Source of the DNA: Streptomyces iconiensis
GTDB lineage: Bacteria; Actinomycetota; Actinomycetes; Streptomycetales; Streptomycetaceae
Direction of reading: 5' to 3'
Assembly: GCF_028657195.3 (NCBI RefSeq)
Contig: NZ_JANCPR020000001.1
Location: 1 to 64,000 of the forward strand
DNA: 64,000 bases
Below the pieces are notes generated by a model. That model saw only the letters and a program-made list of their open reading frames with translations. It was not told the origin of the DNA and did no database searches. The first letter of the stretch is position 1; each line of letters begins with the position of its first letter. Of this stretch, positions 54,476-62,337 are shown piece after piece. The translations under genes and the position numbers were made by a program.

Positions 54476-54709
54476 ATGGGCGCGCACAGCAGAAAGTGCG
54501 ACTGGTGCGGCAGCGGCACTCCGATCGTCCGCGACATGGAGCCGGTCAACACCGCGTTCCAGTACTGGTGCGAGGACTGCGCACGGGCGCTGATCATAAA
54601 GGGCGACCCGATCGAGACGTACCGCGAACTGGACGGCGAGCCCATCTACGGGCGCCTCCTGGACGCCCACTGCACGCTCAAACGCTTCTATTCCTTCGCC
54701 ACGGCCTGA
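54476..54709 (+). CDS. Small Cys-rich hypothetical protein
   Basis: The 77-residue protein starts MGAHSRKCDWCGSGTP and has two cysteine pairs (CDWC at residues 8-11, CEDC at 32-35), plausibly a zinc site. A further conserved-looking block follows (IKGDPIETYRELDGEPIYGRLLDAHCTLKRF). Function unknown. It is coupled to the preceding zinc-ribbon gene. Its last 32 bp overlap the convergent glycosyltransferase gene. Confidence 0.78.
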   Translation: MGAHSRKCDWCGSGTPIVRDMEPVNTAFQYWCEDCARALIIKGDPIETYRELDGEPIYGRLLDAHCTLKRFYSFATA

Positions 54710-56219
54710 CCCCGGCCTCTGCCCCGCGCCTGGTCACCCGCGTTCCCCGCGCGCCTCGTGTACCCGTGGTGCCTGGTGTACCCGTGCGCCCTGGGTCAAA
54801 CTCCGCCGCCTGGCGATCGCCTGACCGCGCGGGCTCCCGCAGGTCCGGCGTACGCGCCGTATGCGGCATACCGGCGGGACGCGAGGTGCGGGCGGTTGGC
54901 GACTCGTACGGCGCCGGCTTGCGCAGCGCTCTTGCCGCCACGACCGCCGTGAGTACCAAGAAGGCGACCCCGACGGCCGGATAGATGCCGGAGAGCAGCA
55001 TTTGACCGCCGTTCTGCCGCAGTTCAGGGGGATTGTCCGAGCCCGGAACGCGCGGTACCCACCACAGCGCGTACGAGCAGAAGAGCACCCCCGCCACCAC
55101 CGTGCCGGCCAACCAGCGCCTACTTGCACGCCGTTGGGCCTCGGCGCCCAGCAGCACCACTACTGGCACGCACCACACCCAGTGGTGCGACCAGGAGATG
55201 GGGCTGATGAGCAGCGCCGTGACGGCGCAGGCCGAGGCGGCCCACGCGTGCGCGTGCGGAAGGCGGCGCTGCCCCGCGAGCATCGCGGCCACGGCCGAGC
55301 CCAGCCCGAGTACGGCCACCACGAGCGCGAGAGCCCCCCAGAGCCCGCCGGGATCGGCGGTGTGCAACAGGCGTGCCGCCACCCCGCTGAGGGACTGGTT
55401 GTCGGAGATCTCCGTGCGTCCCACCCTGCTCGACTGGAAGAGCGTCTCGCCCCAGAACGTCCGCGAGTCACGTGGCAGCACCAGCGCGGAGACGGCCACG
55501 GTGCCCAGGAAGGTCGCCGTGGCGACGGCGGCCTGGCGCAGCCTGGGGTTCCACGCGTCCGCCACGCTGCCCGTACGCCGCAGCCGCCGCCAGCCCTCCA
55601 CGGCCCCGCACAGCGCCAGGAAGACGGCGAACAGCGCCGGTGTGAGCTTGATGCCGGCCGCGATCCCGATCCCGACGCCCGCGAGACGGTGCCCGGTGCG
55701 CCTGGAGAGGTCCCACAGGACCAGTACGGCGAGCAGCAGGTTGATCTGCCCGTAGCGCAGCGTCGTCCACACCGGCTCGCACCAGACCGCCACGGCGGCG
55801 AGCAGGAGCGTCACCGCCGGTCTGGGCACGTGCCGGGGCCTCCCGAGCAGCCGCAGTGTCAGATGGACGAGCACGACGAGCAGCGCGAGGTTCACGAAGG
55901 TGGCGGCGCCGCGCATGTCCCCGATGGTCAGCAGCGGAAGCGGGATGAACAGGAGCGCGGCGAAGGGCGGGTAGGTGGTCGGCAGATCGGCGTACGTGAC
56001 GCGCATGGCGTACAGGTCGTGGCCGTTGCGTACAGTCCACCCCTCGGCGCGGTACACCAGCAGGTCGATCATGGAGACGTCGGCGGCGCGCTGCGCGACC
56101 CAGAAGCCGGTGAACGACACCAGGCACGCCGCCGCGGCGAGCAGGGTGGGACGGCGCAGCACATATGACTTGACCGCCAGGGGCCATTTGCTGTCGGCGG
56201 CCTGCTGCAACGTGCTCAC
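54678..56219 (-). CDS. GT87-type (DUF2029) polytopic membrane glycosyltransferase
   Basis: The 513-residue protein has about ten membrane segments and the GT-C type N-terminal loop (SMIDLLVYRAEGWTVRNGHDLY, then TTYPPFAALLF). It resembles polyprenol-phosphate-mannose-dependent mannosyltransferases of actinobacteria. It may extend a cell-envelope glycan or lipoglycan. The last about 80 residues are Pro/Arg/Thr/Gly-rich. GTG start. Opposite strand to the small Cys-rich genes, with an overlap of 32 bp. Confidence 0.87.
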   Translation of the reverse strand: MSTLQQAADSKWPLAVKSYVLRRPTLLAAAACLVSFTGFWVAQRAADVSMIDLLVYRAEGWTVRNGHDLYAMRVTYADLPTTYPPFAALLFIPLPLLTIGDMRGAATFVNLALLVVLVHLTLRLLGRPRHVPRPAVTLLLAAVAVWCEPVWTTLRYGQINLLLAVLVLWDLSRRTGHRLAGVGIGIAAGIKLTPALFAVFLALCGAVEGWRRLRRTGSVADAWNPRLRQAAVATATFLGTVAVSALVLPRDSRTFWGETLFQSSRVGRTEISDNQSLSGVAARLLHTADPGGLWGALALVVAVLGLGSAVAAMLAGQRRLPHAHAWAASACAVTALLISPISWSHHWVWCVPVVVLLGAEAQRRASRRWLAGTVVAGVLFCSYALWWVPRVPGSDNPPELRQNGGQMLLSGIYPAVGVAFLVLTAVVAARALRKPAPYESPTARTSRPAGMPHTARTPDLREPARSGDRQAAEFDPGRTGTPGTTGTRGARGTRVTRRGAEAGVRPWRRNRSV

Positions 56220-56341
56220 GGGTTGTGGCTCCAGAAGTGCGGGTGGGGCCCGTGGGGGGCGCGAGAGGGGCGTCGCGCCAACGACAGTACCGGCCGATTC
56301 CCGAGGGGGAAGCGGGGGGCCGAGAGCGGCGCAAAAGCGAT

Positions 56342-56372
56342 TTGGCAGAAGACGGCAGGGGGCGTGTAAGGT
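56342..56372 (+). promoter_or_regulatory. Possible promoter of tRNA-Ala copy 2
   Basis: TTGGCA (56342-56347) is followed after 19 bp by TAAGGT (56367-56372), about 53 bp before the tRNA. Confidence 0.35.
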
Positions 56373-56424
56373 TGGCCAGGCCGCCGAGGGAAGACCCCGG
56401 GAAAGCCCCGGCGGACCAGAACAT

Positions 56425-56497
<73 letters not shown>

Positions 56498-56506
56498 CGG
56501 AAGCGA

Positions 56507-56558
56507 GAGGCGAGCTGTGTCCGCAGATGTGCGGAGCGGCTCGCCTCCGTTGTTTTTG
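56507..56558 (+). terminator. Terminator after tRNA-Ala copy 2
   Basis: GAGGCGAGC (56507-56515) pairs with GCTCGCCTC (56539-56547), enclosing TCCGC/GCGGA, and is followed by GTTGTTTTT. One base of the outer stem differs from copy 1 (GGAAG in place of GGAGG). Confidence 0.8.
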
Positions 56559-56910
56559 CGTGGCTTCGCCACGCGTTCGTGGGGGCTTCGCCACCCACAC
56601 CCCCTTGTTGTGGCTGGGGTGGGTTGTTGGCTTTCCCCTGTGGCGCAGGTCGTTGTCGTCTTCGCACGTGGTCCGGGTTCGGTGTCCTGGATCTGTTCGC
56701 GGGGCGGGTGCTGGCGGGGGCTCGGTCTGGTTGTGGGTTCCCGTGGGCCGGGGGCTGTCTGAGGTTCGGCAGGGTGGCCTGATCCGGCTGGGAACGCGAG
56801 GGTCGTCCCCTCGCAAAGTCGGGGGTTCTTCTCTTCGGCGCTGAGGGCCGGTGCCGGGCGCTGGGCGGGGCTCTTGTGGGGCTCAAGAGAGGGGCTGGGG
56901 GGCCTTGCGG
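56559..56910. other. Gap between tRNA copy 2 terminator and the leuS leader
   Basis: No gene is seen. The first about 60 bp repeats the sequence after tRNA copy 1 (GCGTGGCTTCGCCACGC hairpin and GTGGGGGCTTCGCCACCCAC). The rest is GT-rich with words similar to the 29-bp repeats at 51327. Confidence 0.5.
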
Positions 56911-56922
56911 TACCCTGACGGC

Positions 56923-56961
56923 ATGCGTGCTGTACGCCTTCTGCTTAGTGAGCCGCGCTGA
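56923..56961 (+). CDS. leuS leader peptide (MRAVRLLLSEPR)
   Basis: The 12-residue frame from ATG 56923 to TGA 56961 contains CTT CTG CTT at 56938-56946. CTT is a rare Leu codon in this GC-rich genome, so slow decoding at low Leu-tRNA is expected. The ATG is 6 nt after TACCCT and the leader mRNA is probably leaderless. The peptide end overlaps the 5' arm of the stem at 56951. Confidence 0.7.
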   Translation: MRAVRLLLSEPR

Positions 56962-57000
56962 TCAGTCCCGACCCTTTGTGGATCGGAATCGGCGCGGCTT

Positions 57001-57024
57001 CCCCTCCTGTGCGAGGGGTTTTTT
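57001..57024 (+). terminator. Intrinsic terminator in the leuS leader
   Basis: A perfect 6-bp stem CCCCTC/GAGGGG around CTGTGC is followed by TTTTTT. It is the clearest intrinsic terminator in the window, and it lies ahead of leuS rather than after a gene. Confidence 0.85.
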
Positions 57025-57071
57025 CGTTTGGTGACCGCTGAGCAGAGACGACCGATGGAGCTTTGAGGACG

Positions 57072-59945
57072 ATGAGCGAGACGACCACCGCCGCCGAGAC
57101 CGCGGCCCCCCATCGCTACACGGCGGCTCTCGCCGCCGACATCGAGGCACGCTGGCAGGACTTCTGGGAGAAGAACGGCACCTATGAGGCGCCGAATCCC
57201 GGGGACGGGCCGCTGGGCGGCGACCCGGAGCAGGCGGCGAAGCCCAAGAAGTTCATCATGGACATGTTTCCGTACCCCTCGGGTGCGGGGCTGCATGTGG
57301 GGCACCCCCTGGGCTACATCGCCACCGACGCGTACGCGCGCTACGAGCGGATGACGGGGCACAACGTCCTGCACACCCTGGGCTTCGACGCCTTTGGTCT
57401 GCCCGCGGAGCAGTACGCCGTGCAGACGGGCACCCACCCGCGCACCTCGACCGAGGCCAACATCATCCAGATGAAGGCGCAGCTGCGCCGCCTGGGTCTG
57501 GGCCACGACCAGCGCAGGTCCTTCGCCACCATTGATCCGCAGTACTACAGGTGGACCCAGTGGATCTTCCTGCAGATCTTCAACTCCTGGTACGACACCG
57601 ATGCCGACAGGGCCCGTCCGATCGAGGACCTGGTCGCGCAGTTCGAGTCCGGCGAGCGGGAGACGCCGGACGCCTGGGGCCCGTGGAGCGGGCTGAGCGA
57701 GCGCGAGCGGGCCGATCTGCTGGGCGAGTACCGCCTGGCATACGCCTCGGACGCACCGGTCAACTGGAGCCCGGGCCTGGGCACCGTACTGGCCAACGAG
57801 GAGGTCACGGCCGACGGCAGGTCGGAGCGTGGGAACTTCCCCGTCTTCAAGGCCAAGCTGCGCCAGTGGAACATGCGGATCACGGCCTACGCCGACCGCC
57901 TGGTGAACGACCTGGACGGCCTGGACTGGCCCGAGGCCATCAAGCTCCAGCAGCGCAACTGGATCGGGCGGAGCGAGGGCGCACGGATCGCCTTCCCCCT
58001 GGACGGTGACACCGTCGATGTCTTCACCACCCGCCAGGACACGCTGTTCGGCGCCACCTACATGGTGCTGGCGCCCGAGCACCCCCTGGTCGGGAAGTTC
58101 GTCGCGGACGCCTGGCCGGAAGGCACCCATGAGGTGTGGACGGGCGGCTACGCCACCCCGGCCGAGGCCGTCGCCGCCTACAGGGCGCAGGCCGAGGCGA
58201 AGTCGGACGTCGAGCGCCAGGCCGAGGCCAAGGACAAGACGGGCGTCTTCATCGGCGCCTACGCCACCAACCCGGTCAGCGGTGAGCCGGCCCCGGTCTT
58301 CATCGCCGACTACGTGCTGATGGGTTACGGCACGGGCGCCATCATGGCCGTCCCCGCACACGACCACCGGGACTTCGCCTTCGCACGTGCCTTTGAGCTG
58401 CCGATGCGCTGTGTCGTTGAGCCCTCCGACGGGCGTGGCCCGGACCCCGCCACGTGGGACGACGCCTTCAGCTCGTACGACGCGAAGATCGTCAACTCGA
58501 CCGACGAGAGCATCTCCCTGGACGGCCTGGGCGTCACCGAGGCCAAGGAGCGGATGACGGCCTGGCTGGAGGAGCACGGCTTCGGCGAGGGAACCGTCAA
58601 CTACAGGCTGCGCGACTGGCTGTTCAGCCGTCAGCGCTACTGGGGCGAGCCCTTCCCGATCGTCTACGACGAGGAGGGCACCGCGCACGCGCTGCCCGAG
58701 TCGATGCTGCCCCTGGAACTGCCCGAGGTCGAGGACTACTCCCCGCGCACCTTCGAGCCGGACGATGCCGACACGTCCCCGGAGACGCCGCTGTCCCGCA
58801 ACGAGGAGTGGGTCAACGTCACCCTGGACCTGGGCGACGGCAAGGGCCCCCGGCGCTTCCGCCGGGAGACCAACACCATGCCCAACTGGGCGGGTTCGTG
58901 CTGGTACGAGCTGCGCTACCTGGACCCCGAGAACGACCAGAAGCTGGTCGATCCGGATGTCGAGCGCTACTGGATGGGCCCCCGTGAAGGACAGCCCAGC
59001 GGCGGTGTCGACCTGTACGTGGGCGGCCAGGAGCATGCTGTGCTGCACCTGTTGTACGCGCGTTTCTGGTCCAAGGTGCTGCACGACCTGGGGCACATCT
59101 CGTCCTCCGAGCCGTTCCACAAGCTGTACAACCAGGGCATGATCCAGGCGTTCGTCTACCGTGACGTGCGCGGCATCGCCGTACCGGCCACCGAGGTGGA
59201 GGAGCGCGACGGCGCGTACTACTACAAGGGCGAAAAGGTCAGCCGCGTACTGGGCAAGATGGGCAAGTCCCTGAAGAACGCGGTCACCCCGGACGAGATC
59301 TCCGCCGAGTTCGGCGCCGACACCCTGCGCCTGTACGAGATGGCGATGGGTCCGCTGGACGTCTCGCGCCCCTGGGACACCCGCGCGGTCGTCGGCCAGT
59401 TCCGCCTGCTCCAGCGGCTGTGGCGGAACGTCGTCGACGAGGTGACCGGAGAGGTCGCCGTGGTCGCGGGAGAGCCGGACGAGGCGACGCTGCGCGCCCT
59501 GCACAAGGCGATCGACGGCATCGGCCAGGACATGTCGGCCCTGCGTTTCAACACCGCCATCGCCAAGATCACCGAGCTGAACAACCACGTCACCAAGCTG
59601 CCCGAGGTGCCGCGCTCCGTAGCCGAGACCATGGTGCTGCTGATCGCGCCGCTGGCCCCGCACATCGCCGAGGAGCTGTGGCGCAAGCTGGGTGGCGAGG
59701 ACTCCGTCGTCCACCGGGACTTCCCGGTCGCCGACCCCGCTTACCTGGTGGACGAGTCCGTGACCTGCGTCGTTCAGATCAAGGGCAAGGTCAGGGCCAG
59801 GCTGGAGGTTCCGCCGTCCATCTCCGAGGCCGACCTGGAGGCCCAGGTCCTGGCCTCACCCGCGGTGATCGCGGCGCTGGGCGGTGCGGAGATCCGCAAG
59901 GTCATCGTCCGCGCGCCGAAGCTGGTCAACATCGTTCCGGCGTGA
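57072..59945 (+). CDS. leuS: Leucine--tRNA ligase
   Basis: This 957-residue class Ia synthetase has the HIGH-type motif in [15 protein letters not shown], the CP1 editing domain and a KMSKS-type loop read as KMGKS (GKMGKSLKN), the form I recall in Streptomyces. The start is ATG 57072 with GAGGA 5 nt upstream; the TTG at 57063 is an alternative. It charges tRNA-Leu and appears controlled by the upstream leucine leader peptide. Confidence 0.97.
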   Translation: MSETTTAAETAAPHRYTAALAADIEARWQDFWEKNGTYEAPNPGDGPLGGDPEQAAKPKKFIMDMFPYPSGAGLHVGHPLGYIATDAYARYERMTGHNVLHTLGFDAFGLPAEQYAVQTGTHPRTSTEANIIQMKAQLRRLGLGHDQRRSFATIDPQYYRWTQWIFLQIFNSWYDTDADRARPIEDLVAQFESGERETPDAWGPWSGLSERERADLLGEYRLAYASDAPVNWSPGLGTVLANEEVTADGRSERGNFPVFKAKLRQWNMRITAYADRLVNDLDGLDWPEAIKLQQRNWIGRSEGARIAFPLDGDTVDVFTTRQDTLFGATYMVLAPEHPLVGKFVADAWPEGTHEVWTGGYATPAEAVAAYRAQAEAKSDVERQAEAKDKTGVFIGAYATNPVSGEPAPVFIADYVLMGYGTGAIMAVPAHDHRDFAFARAFELPMRCVVEPSDGRGPDPATWDDAFSSYDAKIVNSTDESISLDGLGVTEAKERMTAWLEEHGFGEGTVNYRLRDWLFSRQRYWGEPFPIVYDEEGTAHALPESMLPLELPEVEDYSPRTFEPDDADTSPETPLSRNEEWVNVTLDLGDGKGPRRFRRETNTMPNWAGSCWYELRYLDPENDQKLVDPDVERYWMGPREGQPSGGVDLYVGGQEHAVLHLLYARFWSKVLHDLGHISSSEPFHKLYNQGMIQAFVYRDVRGIAVPATEVEERDGAYYYKGEKVSRVLGKMGKSLKNAVTPDEISAEFGADTLRLYEMAMGPLDVSRPWDTRAVVGQFRLLQRLWRNVVDEVTGEVAVVAGEPDEATLRALHKAIDGIGQDMSALRFNTAIAKITELNNHVTKLPEVPRSVAETMVLLIAPLAPHIAEELWRKLGGEDSVVHRDFPVADPAYLVDESVTCVVQIKGKVRARLEVPPSISEADLEAQVLASPAVIAALGGAEIRKVIVRAPKLVNIVPA

Positions 59946-59949
59946 GCAC

Positions 59950-60066
59950 GGGCCCGGCCGTCGCGTGAGTGACTGAGCGGCTGGCCGGGCCGTCGCGTGA
60001 GTGGGTGCCAGGGTCGTCTTACGGGTGCGTGGCCGGGCTGTCGCAGGGGTGCGTGGCCGGCGGTGG
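59950..60066. repeat. Imperfect repeats after leuS
   Basis: GGCCGGGCYGTCGC-type words occur three times (about 59951, 59983 and 60030), the first two followed by GTGAGTG. Spacings are 32 and 47 bp. No function is evident. Confidence 0.6.
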
Positions 60067-60161
60067 CCGCGTGAGCCTGTGAGGGCGTCACAGCGTGCCG
60101 GTGCGGGCTGAGTCGCTCTCCTCCGGCCGGTGTTGCCGGCACACCCCTACGGGGCGTTTGC
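60067..60161 (+). other. Remainder of the leuS-downstream gap
   Basis: No gene is seen. The stretch continues to the hairpin at 60162. Confidence 0.4.
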
Positions 60162-60201
60162 GGGGACGGTCCGGGTCCTGACGGAACCCGGTGCCGTCCC
60201 C
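60162..60201 (+). terminator. Bipartite hairpin before the membrane-protein gene
   Basis: GGGGACGG (60162-60169) pairs with CCGTCCCC (60194-60201), and CCGGGT (60171-60176) with ACCCGG (60186-60191) inside it. It is probably the leuS terminator. Confidence 0.65.
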
Positions 60202-60251
60202 GGCCGTTTACGCTGGGCGGGAAAGGTAGTGGACGAACGGAGGAGCGACCC

Positions 60252-61067
60252 GTGGACGTGGGACTCGTCATCGGCCTGGTGCTCTTCCTGGCCTTCGTGA
60301 CACTCGGAGCGATGGTCACCGTGCGTGCCGTGCGGACGGTGAAGCGCGGTGTGGAGCGCACAGGTGCCCAAGTCAGGCGCACCGTGGAGGAAACGACCCT
60401 CAAGGCGCGGGGCGTCCAGCCCGGCCCCGTCGGTGAAGTCGCGCGGGTGAGGCTGGAGTTGCGCTCCTCGTTCGACAGCACACGCAGGGTCCTGGAGACC
60501 GGTGCACAGGACGATCCTGCACTGAGGGAGGCGCTCAGCCTCCTGGACCGGCTTCACGACCACGCACGTCACCTGGACGGCGAACTGCGCATGCTGATGG
60601 AGGGCGAGCCCGACCGCGCGAGGGTCTCGGCCAGCCTCCCCGACGCACGGGACAGAATGCGGCGCCTCAAGGAGTCGGCCGACTCGCTCCGCTTCGCCGC
60701 GCAGGACCGGGCACGGCAGTTCGACCACGACGGCCTGGACTCGCTGCGCGAACAGATCGAGATCGAGACCGGGGCGCTGCGCCACTGGACCTCCGGATCG
60801 CCGGTGTCCGACCCTCTGGCGTCCGGTGCGCCGGCCGCCGACCCGTCGGCCGCTGACGCGCTCTCTGGGGAGCAGCAGCGCAGGGGCGGCCTGGGGCGGA
60901 CCGGGAAGACGGGGCCTGCGCGTTCCGAGGAGCCCCGTGGAGCGCTTCCCGAGGCGTCTCGTACGGCGTTTTCCAAGGAGTCGGCCCCGGCGCGTGAGGA
61001 GCCTGTGGCCGAGCCGAAGCGTTCGGGGTCAGGGATCGACGAGCGCCGGCCACGGGGCGCCTCCTGA
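60252..61067 (+). CDS. Membrane-anchored helical protein, unknown function
   Basis: The 271-residue protein has one N-terminal membrane segment (about residues 3-25) and a long charged helical region (about 30-165) with Arg/Glu/Leu heptads. A disordered Ser/Pro/Arg tail follows. GTG start after GGAGGAGCGACCC. It lies 35 bp upstream of degV and may be co-transcribed. No catalytic motif. Confidence 0.8.
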   Translation: MDVGLVIGLVLFLAFVTLGAMVTVRAVRTVKRGVERTGAQVRRTVEETTLKARGVQPGPVGEVARVRLELRSSFDSTRRVLETGAQDDPALREALSLLDRLHDHARHLDGELRMLMEGEPDRARVSASLPDARDRMRRLKESADSLRFAAQDRARQFDHDGLDSLREQIEIETGALRHWTSGSPVSDPLASGAPAADPSAADALSGEQQRRGGLGRTGKTGPARSEEPRGALPEASRTAFSKESAPAREEPVAEPKRSGSGIDERRPRGAS

Positions 61068-61102
61068 ACAGCACGGTTCCCCCGCCCGATACCCTCCGTT
61101 CC

Positions 61103-61948
61103 ATGCCTGGCCACGTCGCGATCGTCACCGATTCCACGGCATATCTGCCCCCGTCGGCTCTGCGCCGGCACGGTATCGACGCCGTACCGCTGACGGTCGT
61201 TCTGGGCGATCAGGCGCTGGAGGAGGGCACGGAGATCTCGGCACGTTCCCTGGAGACGGCCCTGCGGGAACGGCGGCCCGTCACCACCTCCCGGCCCAGC
61301 CCGGCGATGTTCGCGCGCGCCTACCGGGCAGCCGCCGCCGGGGGCGCGGAAGGGATCGTTTCGCTGCACCTGTCGGCGGAGTTCTCCGGGACGTACGACG
61401 CGGCTCTACTGGCGGCGAAGGAGTCGCCCGTACCGGTGCGGGTGGTGGACACCGGCGTGGTCGCCATGGCGCTGGGCTTCTGCGCGCTGGCAGCGGCGGA
61501 GTCGGCCGAGGCGGGGTGCTCCCTGGACGAGGCGGTGGCCGCGGCGGAGAAGCGGGCGGAAGGCACCTCGGCGCTCTTCTACGTGGACACCCTGGACTAT
61601 CTGCGCAGGGGCGGACGCATCGGCGCCGCGCAGGCGCTGCTCGGGTCGGCGCTGGCCGTCAAACCGCTGCTCGAACTGGCCGACGGCCGGATCGGGATGC
61701 TGGAGAAGGTACGGACCGCCTCGCGCGCCATCGCGCGCCTGGAGGAGATCGTGGTGGAGCGCGCGGGGGAGGCGGGCGTGGACATCGCCGTGCACCACCT
61801 GGCGGCTGCGGACCGCGCCGAACTGCTCGCCGAACGCCTCCGCGAGAGGGTGCCGGGGCTGCGGGAACTGCATGTGAGCGAGGTCGGCGCGGTGATCGGT
61901 GCGCACACAGGGCCTGGACTGCTGGGGGCTGTGGTCTCACTGCGGTGA
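61103..61948 (+). CDS. DegV family fatty-acid-binding protein
   Basis: This 281-residue DegV protein starts MPGHVAIVTDSTAYLPPS and has the TSRPSPAMFARAYRAA and LSAEFSGTYDAA motifs typical of the family. Members bind fatty acids, and some act as FakB partners of a fatty acid kinase. No fakA is nearby. Function in Streptomyces unproven. Confidence 0.93.
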   Translation: MPGHVAIVTDSTAYLPPSALRRHGIDAVPLTVVLGDQALEEGTEISARSLETALRERRPVTTSRPSPAMFARAYRAAAAGGAEGIVSLHLSAEFSGTYDAALLAAKESPVPVRVVDTGVVAMALGFCALAAAESAEAGCSLDEAVAAAEKRAEGTSALFYVDTLDYLRRGGRIGAAQALLGSALAVKPLLELADGRIGMLEKVRTASRAIARLEEIVVERAGEAGVDIAVHHLAAADRAELLAERLRERVPGLRELHVSEVGAVIGAHTGPGLLGAVVSLR

Positions 61949-62258
61949 GGGGCGGTCGGGTACCGCCTCGCTGGGGTGGGGTGCTGCGGTCGGGCACGCG
62001 GGTTGCCTGGGGCGATGGGCACGTGTGTTGCCGGAGTGGTGCGGTCGGGCGTGAGCGTTGCCTCGCGGAGGCTCGGTCGGACGCGTCTGGCTGGGGCGAG
62101 GTGCGGTCGGACGCGCGCGCTGCCGCGATGAGGTGCGGTCGGACGTGGCTGGCTGGTGTGAGGTCGGGCTGGAGCGGTGGCGGCCGACTGTGATGGCGGG
62201 CCGACTGCCGTTGTGTGGCTCGCTGCGGCGGTGCTTTTCACCCGGAAGGGCGGTGGAG
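61949..62258. repeat. Degenerate repeats between degV and comEA
   Basis: About five imperfect copies of a GAGGTGCGGTCGGACG-type core occur at irregular spacing of roughly 30-50 bp (about 61985-62165). The rest of the 310-bp stretch has no gene. Open frames through it have poor coding character. Confidence 0.55.
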
Positions 62259-62285
62259 TTATCCACAACTCGCTGGTTTTCCACG
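62259..62285. promoter_or_regulatory. DnaA-box-like sites upstream of comEA
   Basis: TTATCCACA (62259-62267) matches the E. coli consensus DnaA box, and TTTTCCACG (62277-62285) is a weaker relative. They lie about 55-80 bp before the comEA start. A single strong site is not an origin. DnaA may act as a regulator here. Confidence 0.4.
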
Positions 62286-62337
62286 GGAATTGAGCAAGAT
62301 CATTCAAGTGGGTCGAGGATGCCTACTGTCGATCGGC

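Larger units (their letters stand above)
56911..57024 (+). promoter_or_regulatory. leuS transcription attenuator
   Basis: TACCCT (56911-56916) is a likely -10. A leader peptide with three Leu codons in a row follows. AGCCGCGC (56951-56958) pairs perfectly with GCGCGGCT (56992-56999), and an intrinsic terminator ends the region: CCCCTC (57001-57006) with GAGGGG (57013-57018) and six T (57019-57024). The layout is that of leucine-sensing attenuation. Which alternative pairs decide termination could not be settled by eye. Confidence 0.7.

Noticed and set aside
59254..59268. Damaged KMSKS motif in LeuS
   Set aside because: KMGKS is the form I recall in Streptomyces LeuS, so it is not a defect.
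62259..62267. Replication origin
   Set aside because: Only one perfect DnaA box and one weak relative; no dnaA, dnaN or gyrB neighbourhood.
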